From CAWFXC01 sp963819735 (lineage in GTDB: Bacteria; Actinomycetota; Acidimicrobiia; IMCC26256; DASPTH01): a stretch of 64,000 nt of DNA. Location: the NCBI GenBank assembly GCA_963819735.1, contig CAWFXC010000001.1:2108001-2172000 (forward strand), given 5' to 3'. Each line of letters starts with the position of its first letter. Position 1 is the stretch's first letter. The notes beneath the pieces were generated by a model. That model was not told the DNA's origin, ran no database searches, and saw only the letters and a program-made list of their open reading frames with translations. Below, piece after piece: positions 15,209-25,942 of the stretch. The position numbers and the translations under genes were made by a program.

Positions 15209-17436
15209 CGGTCGATTCTGCGCGAGCTCGCACGGCGGGTCGCAACCGGGCGGCGGGATCGAACGTGCCGATCGGGTCGGCCCCGAACGCCGCCGGGGGC
15301 ATGGCCGGCCCGAACAGGAAGCCCTGGCCGATGTCACACCCCATGGCCCCGAGCTGCTGGAGCTGTTCCGGCGTCTCGATGCCTTCGCCCACGGTCGTGA
15401 GGTCGAGCGCGCGGGCCAGGCTCACGATGGCGTTGACGATCGCGGTGCTGTCGCGCCGCCTCCCCACGCCCTCGACGAACGACCGGTCGACCTTCAGCGC
15501 CTCCACCGGGAGCTTCTCGAGGTACGCCAACGACGAGTAGCCCGAGCCGAAGTCGTCGACGGCCAGGTGGATGCCGAGCGCCCGCAGCGCGCTCGAGCGC
15601 GCTCACCGCCGACTCGGTGTCGCGCATCAGCGTGCTCTCCGTGATCTCGAGCCAGAGCGTGCCGGGCTGCACGCCGGTTTCGTGGAGCACCCGCGCGACC
15701 TCGTTCGGCAGTGCAGGTTCCGCGAGCTGACGGGGCGAGAGGTTGACGCTCATCGAGAGCGGCGGACGCTCCGGCGCGGCCGCGTGCCACGTGACCACCT
15801 GCCGGCACGCTTCTTCGAGTGCCCACGCGCCGAGCGGGACGATGAGTCCCGTCTCCTCGGCGAGGGGCACGAACTCCATCGGCGAGACGAGCCCGCGTTC
15901 GGGGTGCTCCCATCGGATCAGCGCCTCGAATCCCGAGAGCGCCCCGGTGTCGAGGTCGATCATGGGCTGGTAGTACACGCGCATCTCGCCGCGCTCGATC
16001 GCGCGGTGCAGCGCGTTGCCGGTGCGCAGGTCGTCGACCGCGCGGTGGTGCGTCTTCGCGTCGAACAGCTCGGCGCGGTCGCGGCCGAGGTCCTTGGCGC
16101 GGTACATGGCCGCGTCGGCATTGCGGAGCAGGGTCTCGGGACTGTCCGACGGCCCGCCCGAGAGTGCGATGCCGACGCTGGCGGTCACGAACACTTCGCC
16201 CTCGATGAGCGCGACCGGGCGGGCGATCTCCGCGGCCAGCTTCTCGGCCATGAGCTCGGCCGTCTCCTCGCTGGTCACGTTGCGGCACAGGATCGTGAAC
16301 TCGTCGCCGCCGAAGCGGGCGACGACGTCGGTCGGGCCCATCGCGCCGCTGAGGCGGTCGGCCACCGAGACCAGCAGCCGGTCGCCGGCCGAGTGGCCCA
16401 GGCTGTCGTTCACCAGCTTGAAGCGGTCGAGGTCGAGGAAGAGCACCGCCAGGCGTTCGTGGCGGGCCGCCGCCTGGGTGAGCTCGCGCCCGAGCCGATC
16501 GACGAACTGGAGGCGGTTGGGGAGCCCGGTCAACGGGTCGTGGATCGCCTGGTGCGCCAGGGCCTCGTCGCTCGCCTTGCGCTCGCCGATGTCCTCGACC
16601 TGGCTGACGATGTACATGGGTTGGCCGTTGACGTCGCGCACCAACGACGCGCTCACCGACACCCAGATCGGATGGCCGGTGTGGTGCAGGTACCGCTGTT
16701 CGAGCTGGCAGCTCGCGGCGGCGCCCGAGAGGAGTCGCGCCATCGACTCGCGGTAGGTGTCGCGATCGTCGGGGTGACTCAGATCGAGGATCGACGCCGC
16801 GAGCAGCTCCGACTCTCCGCGCCCGAGGATCCGCACGAGCGCGCGGTTCACGCGGAACAGACGGCCGTCGAGCGACGTCAGCGCCATGCCGATCGGCGCG
16901 TGCTCGAACGCGCTGCGGAACCGCTCCTGGGCCTCGCGCAGCTCGGCTTCCGCCCGCCGCCGGTCGGTGAGGTCGCGTGCGCTGATGACGATTCCTTCGA
17001 CCGCCGGGTCGTCGAGCAGGTTGGTGGCGACTGCCTCCATCACGCGCCAACCGCCGTCGGCATGACGCAGGCGCAGCTCGAGGCGTTCGACGTCCTTCCC
17101 CGAACGGGTGAGATCGAAGCCCTTCATCGCGGCGTCGCGGTCGTCGGGGTGGATGAGCTCGAACACATCGGTGCCGATCAACGGCTCGATCTGCAGGCCG
17201 AGGATCCGTTCGGTGGCCGGGCTCGCGTAGACCAGGCGGCCGCGCGGGTCGACGATCGACATGATGTCGTTGGAGTCGCGCACCATGGCCCGGAAGCGGG
17301 CTTCGTTGCGTTCGAGGAGCTCGGTGACCTGCTCGACCGTGCGTTCGGCGCGTCGGCCCACCACGCGGGTGGCCACGATCGCGAGCACCACGATCGCGGC
17401 GAGCAGCACTATCGACAAGACACCTACCGCACTCAC
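15205..17436 (-). pseudogene. Membrane PAS-PAS-GGDEF-EAL protein, frameshifted as read
   Basis: Start GTG 17436. One transmembrane helix (residues 4-26), then two PAS domains (RAMVRDSNDIMSIVDP...; RSAFEHAPIGMALTSLDG...), each with its PAC tail. A GGDEF domain with intact DPLTGLPNRL and ARFGGDEFTIL follows, then an EAL domain (FEALIRWEHP, LEITESTLM, DDFGSGYSSLAYLEKLP, KVDRSFV, GEGIETPEQL). The frame breaks near 15588: one extra base turns ALERLRALGIHLAVDD out of frame. After the shift the EAL frame has no stop before the next gene's end at 14487; the 15205 limit is the first stop in another frame and is a guess. Both active sites look intact, so the ancestor could make and break cyclic di-GMP. 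Confidence 0.75.
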
Positions 17437-17490
17437 ATCACGTATGTCGGTGTTTTGGGCCCCCGACCTTAAGTGGGAGGGGTCCGGCGG

Positions 17491-18459
17491 TCAGCCGTCG
17501 CGATCGAGGAAGGCGGCGACGATGGCCCGGGCCGCCGCGGTCGGGGGCGCCAGGCCCTTGCCGACCTCGGTCTCGAGCCGGCGGGCGAGCTCGGCCACCC
17601 CGCGATCGGCCCGAAGGGCGTCGAGCAACGACTCCGAGACCTCCGACCACATCCACTCGCGGCTCTGGGCCGCCCGCAGTCCCGGGAGCTCCGGGGCCAC
17701 CGCATCCCGGAACTCGGTGACCGAGTCCCAGAGGTTGTCGATCCCCTCGCCCAGCAGCGCGGAGCACGTGAGGACCCGGGGCGACCAGGCCGCGGTACGG
17801 GGCCGGACGAGGTGGAGGGCGCTGGCGTAGTCGGCCGCGGTGTGACGGGCCGTCGCGGCCAGTTCGCCGTCGGCCTTGTTGACCACGACCAGATCGGCGA
17901 GCTCCATGATCCCGCGCTTGAGGCCCTGGAGCTCGTCGCCGCCACCCGGGGCCACCAGCACCAGGAACAGGTCGACCATGGCCGCGACCTTCACCTCCGA
18001 CTGCCCGACGCCCACGGTCTCCACGAGCACGACGTCGAAGCCGGCGGCCTCGCACAGGAGCATCGCCTCGCGCGTGCGGCGGGCGACGCCACCCAACGTG
18101 CCCCCGGTCGGCGAGGGCCGTACGAAGGCGGCGGGGGAACGGGTCAACTGCTCCATCCGCGTCTTGTCGCCGAGGATCGAGCCGCCGCTGCGGGTGCTGG
18201 ACGGATCGACGGCAAGCACCGCGACCCGATGGCCCTGCTCCACCAGGAACAGCCCGAGTGTCTCGATGAGCGTCGACTTGCCGGCGCCGGGGGCGCCCGA
18301 GATGCCGACGCGGATCGCGTTGCCGGCGTGGGGCAACACCTCGGCGAGGAGCGCCTCGGCGTCGTCGCGATGGTCGGCCCGCGTCGACTCGACCAGCGTG
18401 ATCGCGCGGGCCAGCGCGCGCCGGTCGCCGTCGATCACCCGTTGCGCGAGGTCGCTCAC
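17491..18459 (-). CDS. meaB: Methylmalonyl-CoA mutase chaperone GTPase MeaB
   Basis: 322 residues, G3E-family GTPase (ArgK/MeaB, human MMAA). Walker A is GISGAPGAGKSTLIETLG, switch region VDPSSTRSGGSILGDKTRM, then FDVVLVETVGVGQSEV, LVLVAPGGGDELQGLKRGIMELAD and the guanine motif VVNKADGE. It gates adenosylcobalamin loading of methylmalonyl-CoA mutase and protects it from inactivation. The mutase gene lies 64 nt upstream on the same strand, which supports the assignment. Start GTG 18459 has GGTGA a few bases upstream. Confidence 0.93.
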   Translation of the reverse strand: MSDLAQRVIDGDRRALARAITLVESTRADHRDDAEALLAEVLPHAGNAIRVGISGAPGAGKSTLIETLGLFLVEQGHRVAVLAVDPSSTRSGGSILGDKTRMEQLTRSPAAFVRPSPTGGTLGGVARRTREAMLLCEAAGFDVVLVETVGVGQSEVKVAAMVDLFLVLVAPGGGDELQGLKRGIMELADLVVVNKADGELAATARHTAADYASALHLVRPRTAAWSPRVLTCSALLGEGIDNLWDSVTEFRDAVAPELPGLRAAQSREWMWSEVSESLLDALRADRGVAELARRLETEVGKGLAPPTAAARAIVAAFLDRDG

Positions 18460-18523
18460 TTCACCAGTCTGTCTGCCGCAGGGTCGGTCGCGGTGGTCCG
18501 GCGCGCCGGATCTCGCCCGGGGG

Positions 18524-20656
<2,133 letters not shown>

Positions 20657-20663
20657 GCGGGAA

Positions 20664-20669
20664 AGGGTA
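20664..20669 (-). promoter_or_regulatory. -10 box for leaderless methylmalonyl-CoA mutase gene
   Basis: TACCCT on the minus strand, seven bases before ATG 20656. Confidence 0.5.
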
Positions 20670-20735
20670 CGACCCGCTCCGGGCGGGGGAGAAGTTGTGG
20701 GTACGGGGGAGGAGGCCTGGGCGTCGGTTGGTGCG

Positions 20736-20987
20736 TCAGCTGGCGCGGGAGAGGGCGTCGGCGGCCTGGGCCTCTTCGAGTGCCCGCCGGGCGGCGGCGA
20801 CGCCGGCGCGGCCGACGCGTCGGGTGCGATCGTCGAGGCGCCAGTCGCCCCAGTGGGCGGTGCGCCGGGACGGGCCGGCGCTGGAGCCACGGTTGCGGAC
20901 GCGTGCACCGTTGCGGGCGCCCGCGCGTGCCCTGGGGGCGGCGGGGGCTTCGACGGGGGTGTCGACGAGACGGAGTTGTGTGCTCAC
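20736..20987 (-). CDS. Small basic hypothetical protein
   Basis: 83 residues from GTG 20987 (GGAAG lies 12 nt upstream); a longer start at GTG 21044 is possible. The N-terminal half is disordered and Ala/Arg-rich. The C-terminal half (HWGDWRLDDRTRRVGRAGVAAARRALEEA) is a compact amphipathic helix pair. It resembles short actinobacterial proteins of unknown function that I have seen with an R-T-R-x-x-G-R-x-G-V-A core, but this is recollection, not a search. It lies between and divergent from the cysteine desulfurase gene. Confidence 0.5.
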   Translation of the reverse strand: MSTQLRLVDTPVEAPAAPRARAGARNGARVRNRGSSAGPSRRTAHWGDWRLDDRTRRVGRAGVAAARRALEEAQAADALSRAS

Positions 20988-21039
20988 ACCAACATCATCT
21001 TCCGGGGGTATGACAGTTATTCCCGCGGGGGCCTCCCCG

Positions 21040-21045
21040 TACACT
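21040..21045 (+). promoter_or_regulatory. -10 box for leaderless cysteine desulfurase gene
   Basis: TACACT, seven bases before ATG 21053. Confidence 0.5.
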
Positions 21046-21052
21046 TCCGGGC

Positions 21053-22224
21053 ATGGAACGACCGGTTGCGTACCTCGACTTCGCGGCGACGACGCCGATG
21101 CGCCCCGAGGCGATCGAGGCCATGGAGCCCTACCTCTCCGGACTCTTCGGGAACCCGAGCGGTGGCCATTCGGTGGCGCGGGCGGCCAAGACCGCGCTGG
21201 AAGAAGCGCGGGAGGAGATCGCCGCGATCCTCGGCGCCGAACCCCGCGAGGTGGTCTTCACCGCCGGGGGCACCGAGGCCGACAACCTGGCGGTCAAGGG
21301 TGCCGCCCGTGCGGCCCGCGACGCCGGACTCGGTGAAGGGATCGTCACCACCGCGTTCGAGCACAAGGGGGTGCTGGCCGCGTGCGATCGGCTCGAGCGC
21401 GACGGGTTCCGCACCGCCCGGATCCGGGCGACTCCGGGCGGTCTCGTCGATCTCGAAGCGCTGGGGGCGGCGCTCGACCCCGGCACCGTCGTGGTGTCGG
21501 TCATGCTCGTCAACAACGAGGTCGGCACGATCCAGCCGCTCGACGAGATCGTCGCGCTGGTCCGGCGGCACGCGCCGCAGGCCCGGATCCACACCGACGC
21601 GGTGCAGGCCGTTCCGTGGCTCGACGTCGCGCGGCAACGGCCGGCGTCGACCTCGTCGCGATCTCGGCCCACAAGTTCGGCGGTCCCAAGGGCACCGGTG
21701 CGCTGGTCGTGCGCGGCGGTACGCCACTGGAGCCGCTGATCGAGGGCGGCGGTCAGGAGTGGGGGCTGCGCTCCGGCACCTCGAACGTCGCCGGTGTCGT
21801 GGCCATGGCTGCTGCGTTGCGCGCCACGTGCGCAGCGCGCGACACCGACGTCGCGCGGATCGGTGCGCTGCGGGACCGTCTGGTGAGTGGATTGTCCGCC
21901 GCGATCCCCGGCACGTTCGAGAACGGTGATCGCGCGTCGAAGGTCGCCGGCAACGCGCATCTCGGCTTCACCGGGATCGAGGCCGAGGCCCTGCTGGTCG
22001 CGCTCGACACGCGCGGCGTCTGCGCCGCGGCGGGGTCTTCGTGCTCGTCGGGCGCCACCGAACCGTCGCACGTGCTCGACGCGATGGGGGTGGCCCGCGC
22101 CGACGCGCTCGCGTCGGTGCGGCTCAGCCTCGGCGCCGCGTCGGTCGACGCCGACGTCGACACCGCGCTCGCGGTGATCCCCGACGCCGTCGCCCTTCTG
22201 CGCGAGGCGGGCATCGCGGCGTGA
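21053..22224 (+). pseudogene. iscS: Cysteine desulfurase (NifS/IscS type), frameshifted as read
   Basis: About 390 residues if rejoined. N-terminus YLDFAATTPMRPEAIEAM, then GNPSGGHSVARAAK, VVFTAGGTEADNLAVKG, VNNEVGTIQPLDEI and HTDAVQAVPWLDVA. Near 21639-21641 one base is missing from a G run and the frame moves. It continues GVDLVAISAHKFGGPKGTGAL (PLP Lys), GLRSGTSNVAGVVAMA, and the mobile loop AAGSSCSSGATEPSHVL with the catalytic Cys. The enzyme takes sulfur from cysteine for iron-sulfur clusters and thiolated tRNA. mnmA follows with a GTGA overlap, so it probably feeds tRNA 2-thiolation. Both halves are fully conserved, which favours a base-call error over decay. Confidence 0.85.
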
Positions 22225-23252
22225 GCGCAGACCGTGTCCTCGTCGCCATGAGCGGCGGGGTCGATTCCTCGGTGGCGGCGGCGTTGCTGCTCGAGCGCGG
22301 CTACGACGTCACCGGTGTCACCCTGAAGCTCTGGGGCGGCGAGTCCGACTCCGGGTGTTGCAGTGTGTCCGATGTCGAGGACGCCCGCCGGGTGGCGGCG
22401 CAGCTCGGGATCCCGCACTACGTGTTCAACTTCACCGCCGACTTCGATGCTGCGGTCGTGGGTCCCTACGTGGATGCGTACTCCAGCGGGTCGACGCCGA
22501 ACCCGTGCGTCGAGTGCAATCGTTCGATCAAGTTCGGTCGCCTGCTCGAACGCGCCGACGCACTGGGTTTCACGCACCTCGCCACTGGCCACCACGCGCG
22601 GGTGCGCCGCCGCGACGACGGTGTTCACGAGCTCGTCCGCGGCGCCGACCCCGCGAAGGACCAGTCGTACGTGCTCTACATGCTCGGCTCGCGCGAACTG
22701 GCGCGGACTCTCCTGCCCGTGGGCGAGCTCACGAAGGCCGACGTCCGTGCGCGCGCCGCCGCGCTCGGTCTGCGCACCGCGGCGAAGCCGGAGAGCATGG
22801 ACGTGTGCTTCATCACGCGTGGTGGGCGCGAGCAGTTCCTCGCCGATCGTGCGGTCAGCCGTCCCGGCACGATCGTCGACACCGCCGGCGCCACGATGGG
22901 TACGCACGACGGCATCGCCGCGTTCACGGTGGGCCAGCGGCGCGGTCTGGGCGTCGCGGTCGGTGAACGACGCTACGTCGTCGACGTCGACGCGCAGTCG
23001 GCCAAGGTCACCATTGGCGCGCGCGATGATCTGTTGCGCGACTCGGTCGAGCTCCGCGACGTCACGTGGTCGAATCCCGGTCGCGCGCCGGGCGCGGTGC
23101 TGGCGCAGACGCGCGCCCACGGCCGGCCGTTCGCCGCGACGCTGCACGGCTCCACCGTGAGCTTCGCGGCCCCGCACCCGCGTGTGGCGCCCGGTCAGGT
23201 GGTTGCCCTCTACCGCGGCGAAACGCTGCTCGGCGGTGGCATCGCCACCTGA
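22221..23252 (+). CDS. mnmA: tRNA-specific 2-thiouridylase MnmA
   Basis: 343 residues. PP-loop ATP-binding motif VLVAMSGGVDSSVAAALL near the N-terminus and VTLKLWGGE. The nucleophilic Cys lies in TPNPCVECNRSIKF and the second active-site Cys in KPESMDVCFI; GHHARV and AKDQSYVLYML are also family features. GQRRGLGVAVGERRYV opens the C-terminal beta-barrel. It makes 2-thiouridine at wobble position 34 in Lys, Glu and Gln tRNAs. GTG 22221 overlaps the cysteine desulfurase stop by 4 nt, so the sulfur donor and acceptor are coupled. Confidence 0.95.
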   Translation: MSADRVLVAMSGGVDSSVAAALLLERGYDVTGVTLKLWGGESDSGCCSVSDVEDARRVAAQLGIPHYVFNFTADFDAAVVGPYVDAYSSGSTPNPCVECNRSIKFGRLLERADALGFTHLATGHHARVRRRDDGVHELVRGADPAKDQSYVLYMLGSRELARTLLPVGELTKADVRARAAALGLRTAAKPESMDVCFITRGGREQFLADRAVSRPGTIVDTAGATMGTHDGIAAFTVGQRRGLGVAVGERRYVVDVDAQSAKVTIGARDDLLRDSVELRDVTWSNPGRAPGAVLAQTRAHGRPFAATLHGSTVSFAAPHPRVAPGQVVALYRGETLLGGGIAT

Positions 23253-23292
23253 CCGCCGACGGCATGGCCGGCCACGCGCCGCGACGGCAGGG

Positions 23293-23320
23293 TCAGCGGA
23301 CGGGTTTCAGCGGACGGGCA
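23293..23320. repeat. 14-bp tandem duplication at a gene's 3' end
   Basis: TCAGCGGACGGG occurs at 23293-23304 and 23307-23318. The second copy starts with the stop codon of the minus-strand gene ending at 23307. Confidence 0.65.
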
Positions 23321-24197
23321 GCCGACGACCGGCGGCGAGGCCGAGGACCTCGTCGCGCCGGATCACCGCGATCCGGATCTCGTCGGTCCGCACGGTTTCG
23401 CCGCCGCGGCGCGCCCGGGTGGCGCGCACGATCTCGGCGGTCTGGTCGAAGACGATCGCCACCGATCCGAGGCCGGCCCCGAGGCGGAGATCCATCACGT
23501 CGTCGGGCGCGGCACCGGGATCGGCGGGGTGGATGGAGCGGATCCGTTCGCGCAGGAAGAGCACCGGATCGGCGAGCGTGAGCGTGTCGACCACCACGAA
23601 CCCGGCCGGCACGAGCACCGCCCAACGGCGGGAGAGTCCCGACAACGAACGACCGAGCACGAACACGAGCGCGGCACCGATCACGAGGGTGACGATGCCG
23701 GCGACGATGTCGCCGTCGGCGAGGAAGAGCACGGGCGCGGCGATGCTCGCGGCCACCAATACGCGAGCGATGGGGAGCGGGCCGAAGAACAACGCCGGTG
23801 GAGTGCGGAGCGGGAATCGCTGCTCGTCGCCGTACGCGAACGCGTTCGCCGCGGCCGACGCGATGTCGTGACCCGACGCGAGCACCGAGCACACCGCGGT
23901 GGCCACCAGTGCGCCCACGAGCGCGACGGTCGACGCCGAGCCGTCGATCGCCGCCGCGATCGCCAGGAGGAAGAACGCAGGCGCGATGATCCGCAGCGCG
24001 GTGAGTGTCTCCGGACGCGGCGCGAGGGTTGCGAGCAGCCCCGCGGCCCACGCGAGCCACAACAACGTGGCGGCCGCGATCCGCGGTCCGTCGGACCATC
24101 CACCGATCGCGGCCGATGCGGCGGGACCGGCGGTGAGTGGCAGCGTCACCCATGCGGCGCGCAGCAACCACAGGTAGAGCGGACGAGCCAGGATCAC
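23307..24197 (-). CDS. Polytopic membrane protein of unknown function
   Basis: 296 residues from GTG 24197 (VILARPLYLWLLRAAWV). About seven hydrophobic segments run through the first 200 residues: VTLPLTAGPAASAAIG, IAAATLLWLAWAAGLLATL, IIAPAFFLLAIAAAI, VALVGALVATAVCSVLA, VLVAASIAAPVLFLA, IVAGIVTLVIGAALVFVLG and WAVLVPAGFVVVDTLTL. A cytosolic C-terminal domain follows (GAGLGSVAIVFDQTAEIVRATRARR). No catalytic motif is recognised. It is divergent from the MetE-like gene, with 72 nt between, and convergent with mnmA. Confidence 0.72.
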   Translation of the reverse strand: MILARPLYLWLLRAAWVTLPLTAGPAASAAIGGWSDGPRIAAATLLWLAWAAGLLATLAPRPETLTALRIIAPAFFLLAIAAAIDGSASTVALVGALVATAVCSVLASGHDIASAAANAFAYGDEQRFPLRTPPALFFGPLPIARVLVAASIAAPVLFLADGDIVAGIVTLVIGAALVFVLGRSLSGLSRRWAVLVPAGFVVVDTLTLADPVLFLRERIRSIHPADPGAAPDDVMDLRLGAGLGSVAIVFDQTAEIVRATRARRGGETVRTDEIRIAVIRRDEVLGLAAGRRLPVR

Positions 24198-24255
24198 TCC
24201 ATTTCGAGATCGGGTCTCGCGTGTACCCGCTTGGAGCACGCGACCAGGGCGTCCG

Positions 24256-24261
24256 TATAGT
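24256..24261 (+). promoter_or_regulatory. -10 box for leaderless MetE-like gene
   Basis: TATAGT, eight bases before ATG 24270; transcription should start on or next to the ATG. Confidence 0.55.
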
Positions 24262-24269
24262 ACGGGGCC

Positions 24270-25334
24270 ATGACGCCGAGCCTCCGAGCGCCCGTGCTGG
24301 TGCCCGGTGTCGCCACCGGTATCGGGAGCCTGCCCCACTCCGATCCCGTCGCGGCGGCCGAGTTGGTGTTGCGGTGCCTGCCCGAGCTCCCGGCGGCACC
24401 CCAGCTCCCGGCGCGCGATCCGCGCGAGGGCATGATCGCCCAGTGGTTGGGCGCGCTCCCCGAGGTCGAGGTCAGCGCCGAGGGTGCGGTGGTCGTCACC
24501 GGGGCGTCCGATGCCGAACCGGAGTGCCGGTTCGATTCGGGTGCCCACGCCGGCCTCCTCGCGTTCCTCGACCTCGCGTCGTCGGCACCCGCTCCTTCCG
24601 CGTCGGCTTCTTCCGCTCAGGCAGCCTCGGCCCGGAGGGCCCCGGCGCGCGTCGCGCGCGTCAAGGCGCAGCTCACCGGTCCGTTGACCCTCGGCGTCGC
24701 GCTCGAAGCCGCGGGGATGCCCACGAAGCGCGCCTTCCGGCGTGCGGCCGAAGCGTCGCGGGCGTGGGCCGTCGCGCTCGAGGCACTGGTCGCAGCGCGT
24801 CTGCCCGACGCCGATCTCGTCCTCTTCTTCGACGAGCCCTCATTGGTGCAGTGGCGACGCGGCGACGGACCGCTCGATCGCGAGTCGGCCATCGACGTGC
24901 TGTCCGGTGCGCTCGCCGCGGTCGACTGCATCACCGGCGTGCACGTGTGTGGCGACGGCGACCTCTCGTTGGCGTTGGAAGCGGGTCCGCAGATCCTCGG
25001 CGTCGAGGTGGGCGACGAGCTGGTGCGCGACACCGTCGCCATCGCGCGCTTCCTCGACGGCGACGGTTGGATCGCGTGGGGCGCGGTACCCACCGACCGC
25101 CCCGTCGGCGAATCGGCTGACCCGCACTGGCGGACGCTGGCGCGCATCTGGTGTGAGTTGACGCGGCGCGGATGCGATCCCGTGCCGCTGCGGACGCGCG
25201 GACTGATCACCCCGGCGTGCGGCCTTGCGGGCTACGGTGCCTCGCAGGCCGAGCGGGTGCTCGGCATCGCGCGCGAGCTTGCGGCGAGGGTGCACGATCA
25301 GGCCGTCGCCGCGCGCCTCACCCTTGGAGCCTGA
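24270..25334 (+). CDS. MetE C-terminal-like (UROD/MetE superfamily) protein
   Basis: 354 residues, about the size of the catalytic half of cobalamin-independent methionine synthase. GVATGIGSLPHSDPVAAAELV opens the barrel; VKAQLTGPLTLG and LVLFFDEPSLVQW are the substrate/strand motifs; GVHVCGDGDLS and ITPACGLAGYGASQAERVL supply His, Cys and Cys zinc ligands. A low-complexity S/A insertion of about 25 residues (positions 105-130) interrupts the barrel. The methyl donor and acceptor are unknown; full MetE has a second barrel that is absent here. Since metH is at the left edge, this is more likely a methyltransferase with another substrate. It ends 2 nt before the next gene. Confidence 0.75.
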   Translation: MTPSLRAPVLVPGVATGIGSLPHSDPVAAAELVLRCLPELPAAPQLPARDPREGMIAQWLGALPEVEVSAEGAVVVTGASDAEPECRFDSGAHAGLLAFLDLASSAPAPSASASSAQAASARRAPARVARVKAQLTGPLTLGVALEAAGMPTKRAFRRAAEASRAWAVALEALVAARLPDADLVLFFDEPSLVQWRRGDGPLDRESAIDVLSGALAAVDCITGVHVCGDGDLSLALEAGPQILGVEVGDELVRDTVAIARFLDGDGWIAWGAVPTDRPVGESADPHWRTLARIWCELTRRGCDPVPLRTRGLITPACGLAGYGASQAERVLGIARELAARVHDQAVAARLTLGA

Positions 25335-25336
25335 AC

Positions 25337-25906
25337 GTGGAGACCTCTTCGTACCGCTACTGCGGGGTGTGTGGCCAGCCGCTCGAGCCCGGTGCGACGG
25401 TCTGCGGGAACTGTGGCGCGGCGGTCGAGAACACCGGGCCGGTCGCGACGGGCGCCGCGGTACCGCCACCGGGTGAGCCGACGGTCGCGATGCCGGCGAC
25501 GGCGGCGGGCGCGGCCGGTGCGGGCGCCGCGGGTGCGGCCGGCGGCGGCGGTGCCGGCGGGGGCGGTGGTCAACCGCCCGGCGCGAATGACGACGACGGC
25601 GGCATGTCGTCGGGCCAGCGGTGGCTGATCGCGGCATTGGTCGTGCTGGCCGTCGTGCTGATCGGGGTGATCATCGCCCTCGTGGTCTCCAACAACGACG
25701 ACAACAAGCCGACCGTCACCACGACGTCGTCGACCACCACGTCGAGCACGACCACGACGTCGACCACGCGGCCCACCACCACCACCGAGCCGCCGACGAC
25801 CGCGCCGACCACGACTACTCCGCCGACGACCGCGCCACCCACCACGGCTCCGCCGACGACCGCACCACCGACTACGGCGTCGACCGCACCTCCGCCACCG
25901 ACCTAG
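25337..25906 (+). CDS. Zinc-ribbon membrane protein with Thr/Pro-rich tail
   Basis: 189 residues from GTG 25337, with GGAG eight bases upstream. A zinc ribbon (YCGVCGQPLEPGATVCGNCGA) forms the cytosolic N-terminus. A Gly/Ala/Pro linker follows to about residue 93, then one transmembrane helix (WLIAALVVLAVVLIGVIIALVV). The outer part, about 65 residues, is almost only Thr, Pro and Ala, in repeats such as TTTEPPTTAP and PPTTAPPTTA. Such a tail is usually extended and may be O-mannosylated and span the wall. No enzyme domain is seen. It lies between the MetE-like gene and ligA. Confidence 0.75.
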   Translation: METSSYRYCGVCGQPLEPGATVCGNCGAAVENTGPVATGAAVPPPGEPTVAMPATAAGAAGAGAAGAAGGGGAGGGGGQPPGANDDDGGMSSGQRWLIAALVVLAVVLIGVIIALVVSNNDDNKPTVTTTSSTTTSSTTTTSTTRPTTTTEPPTTAPTTTTPPTTAPPTTAPPTTAPPTTASTAPPPPT

Positions 25907-25929
25907 CCGTAGTCGTCGTACCGCCTCGG

Positions 25930-25935
25930 TAGATT
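25930..25935 (+). promoter_or_regulatory. -10 box for leaderless ligA
   Basis: TAGATT, seven bases before ATG 25943. It favours ATG 25943 over the upstream TTG (25934) and GTG (25940). Confidence 0.5.
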
Positions 25936-25942
25936 GCGGGTG

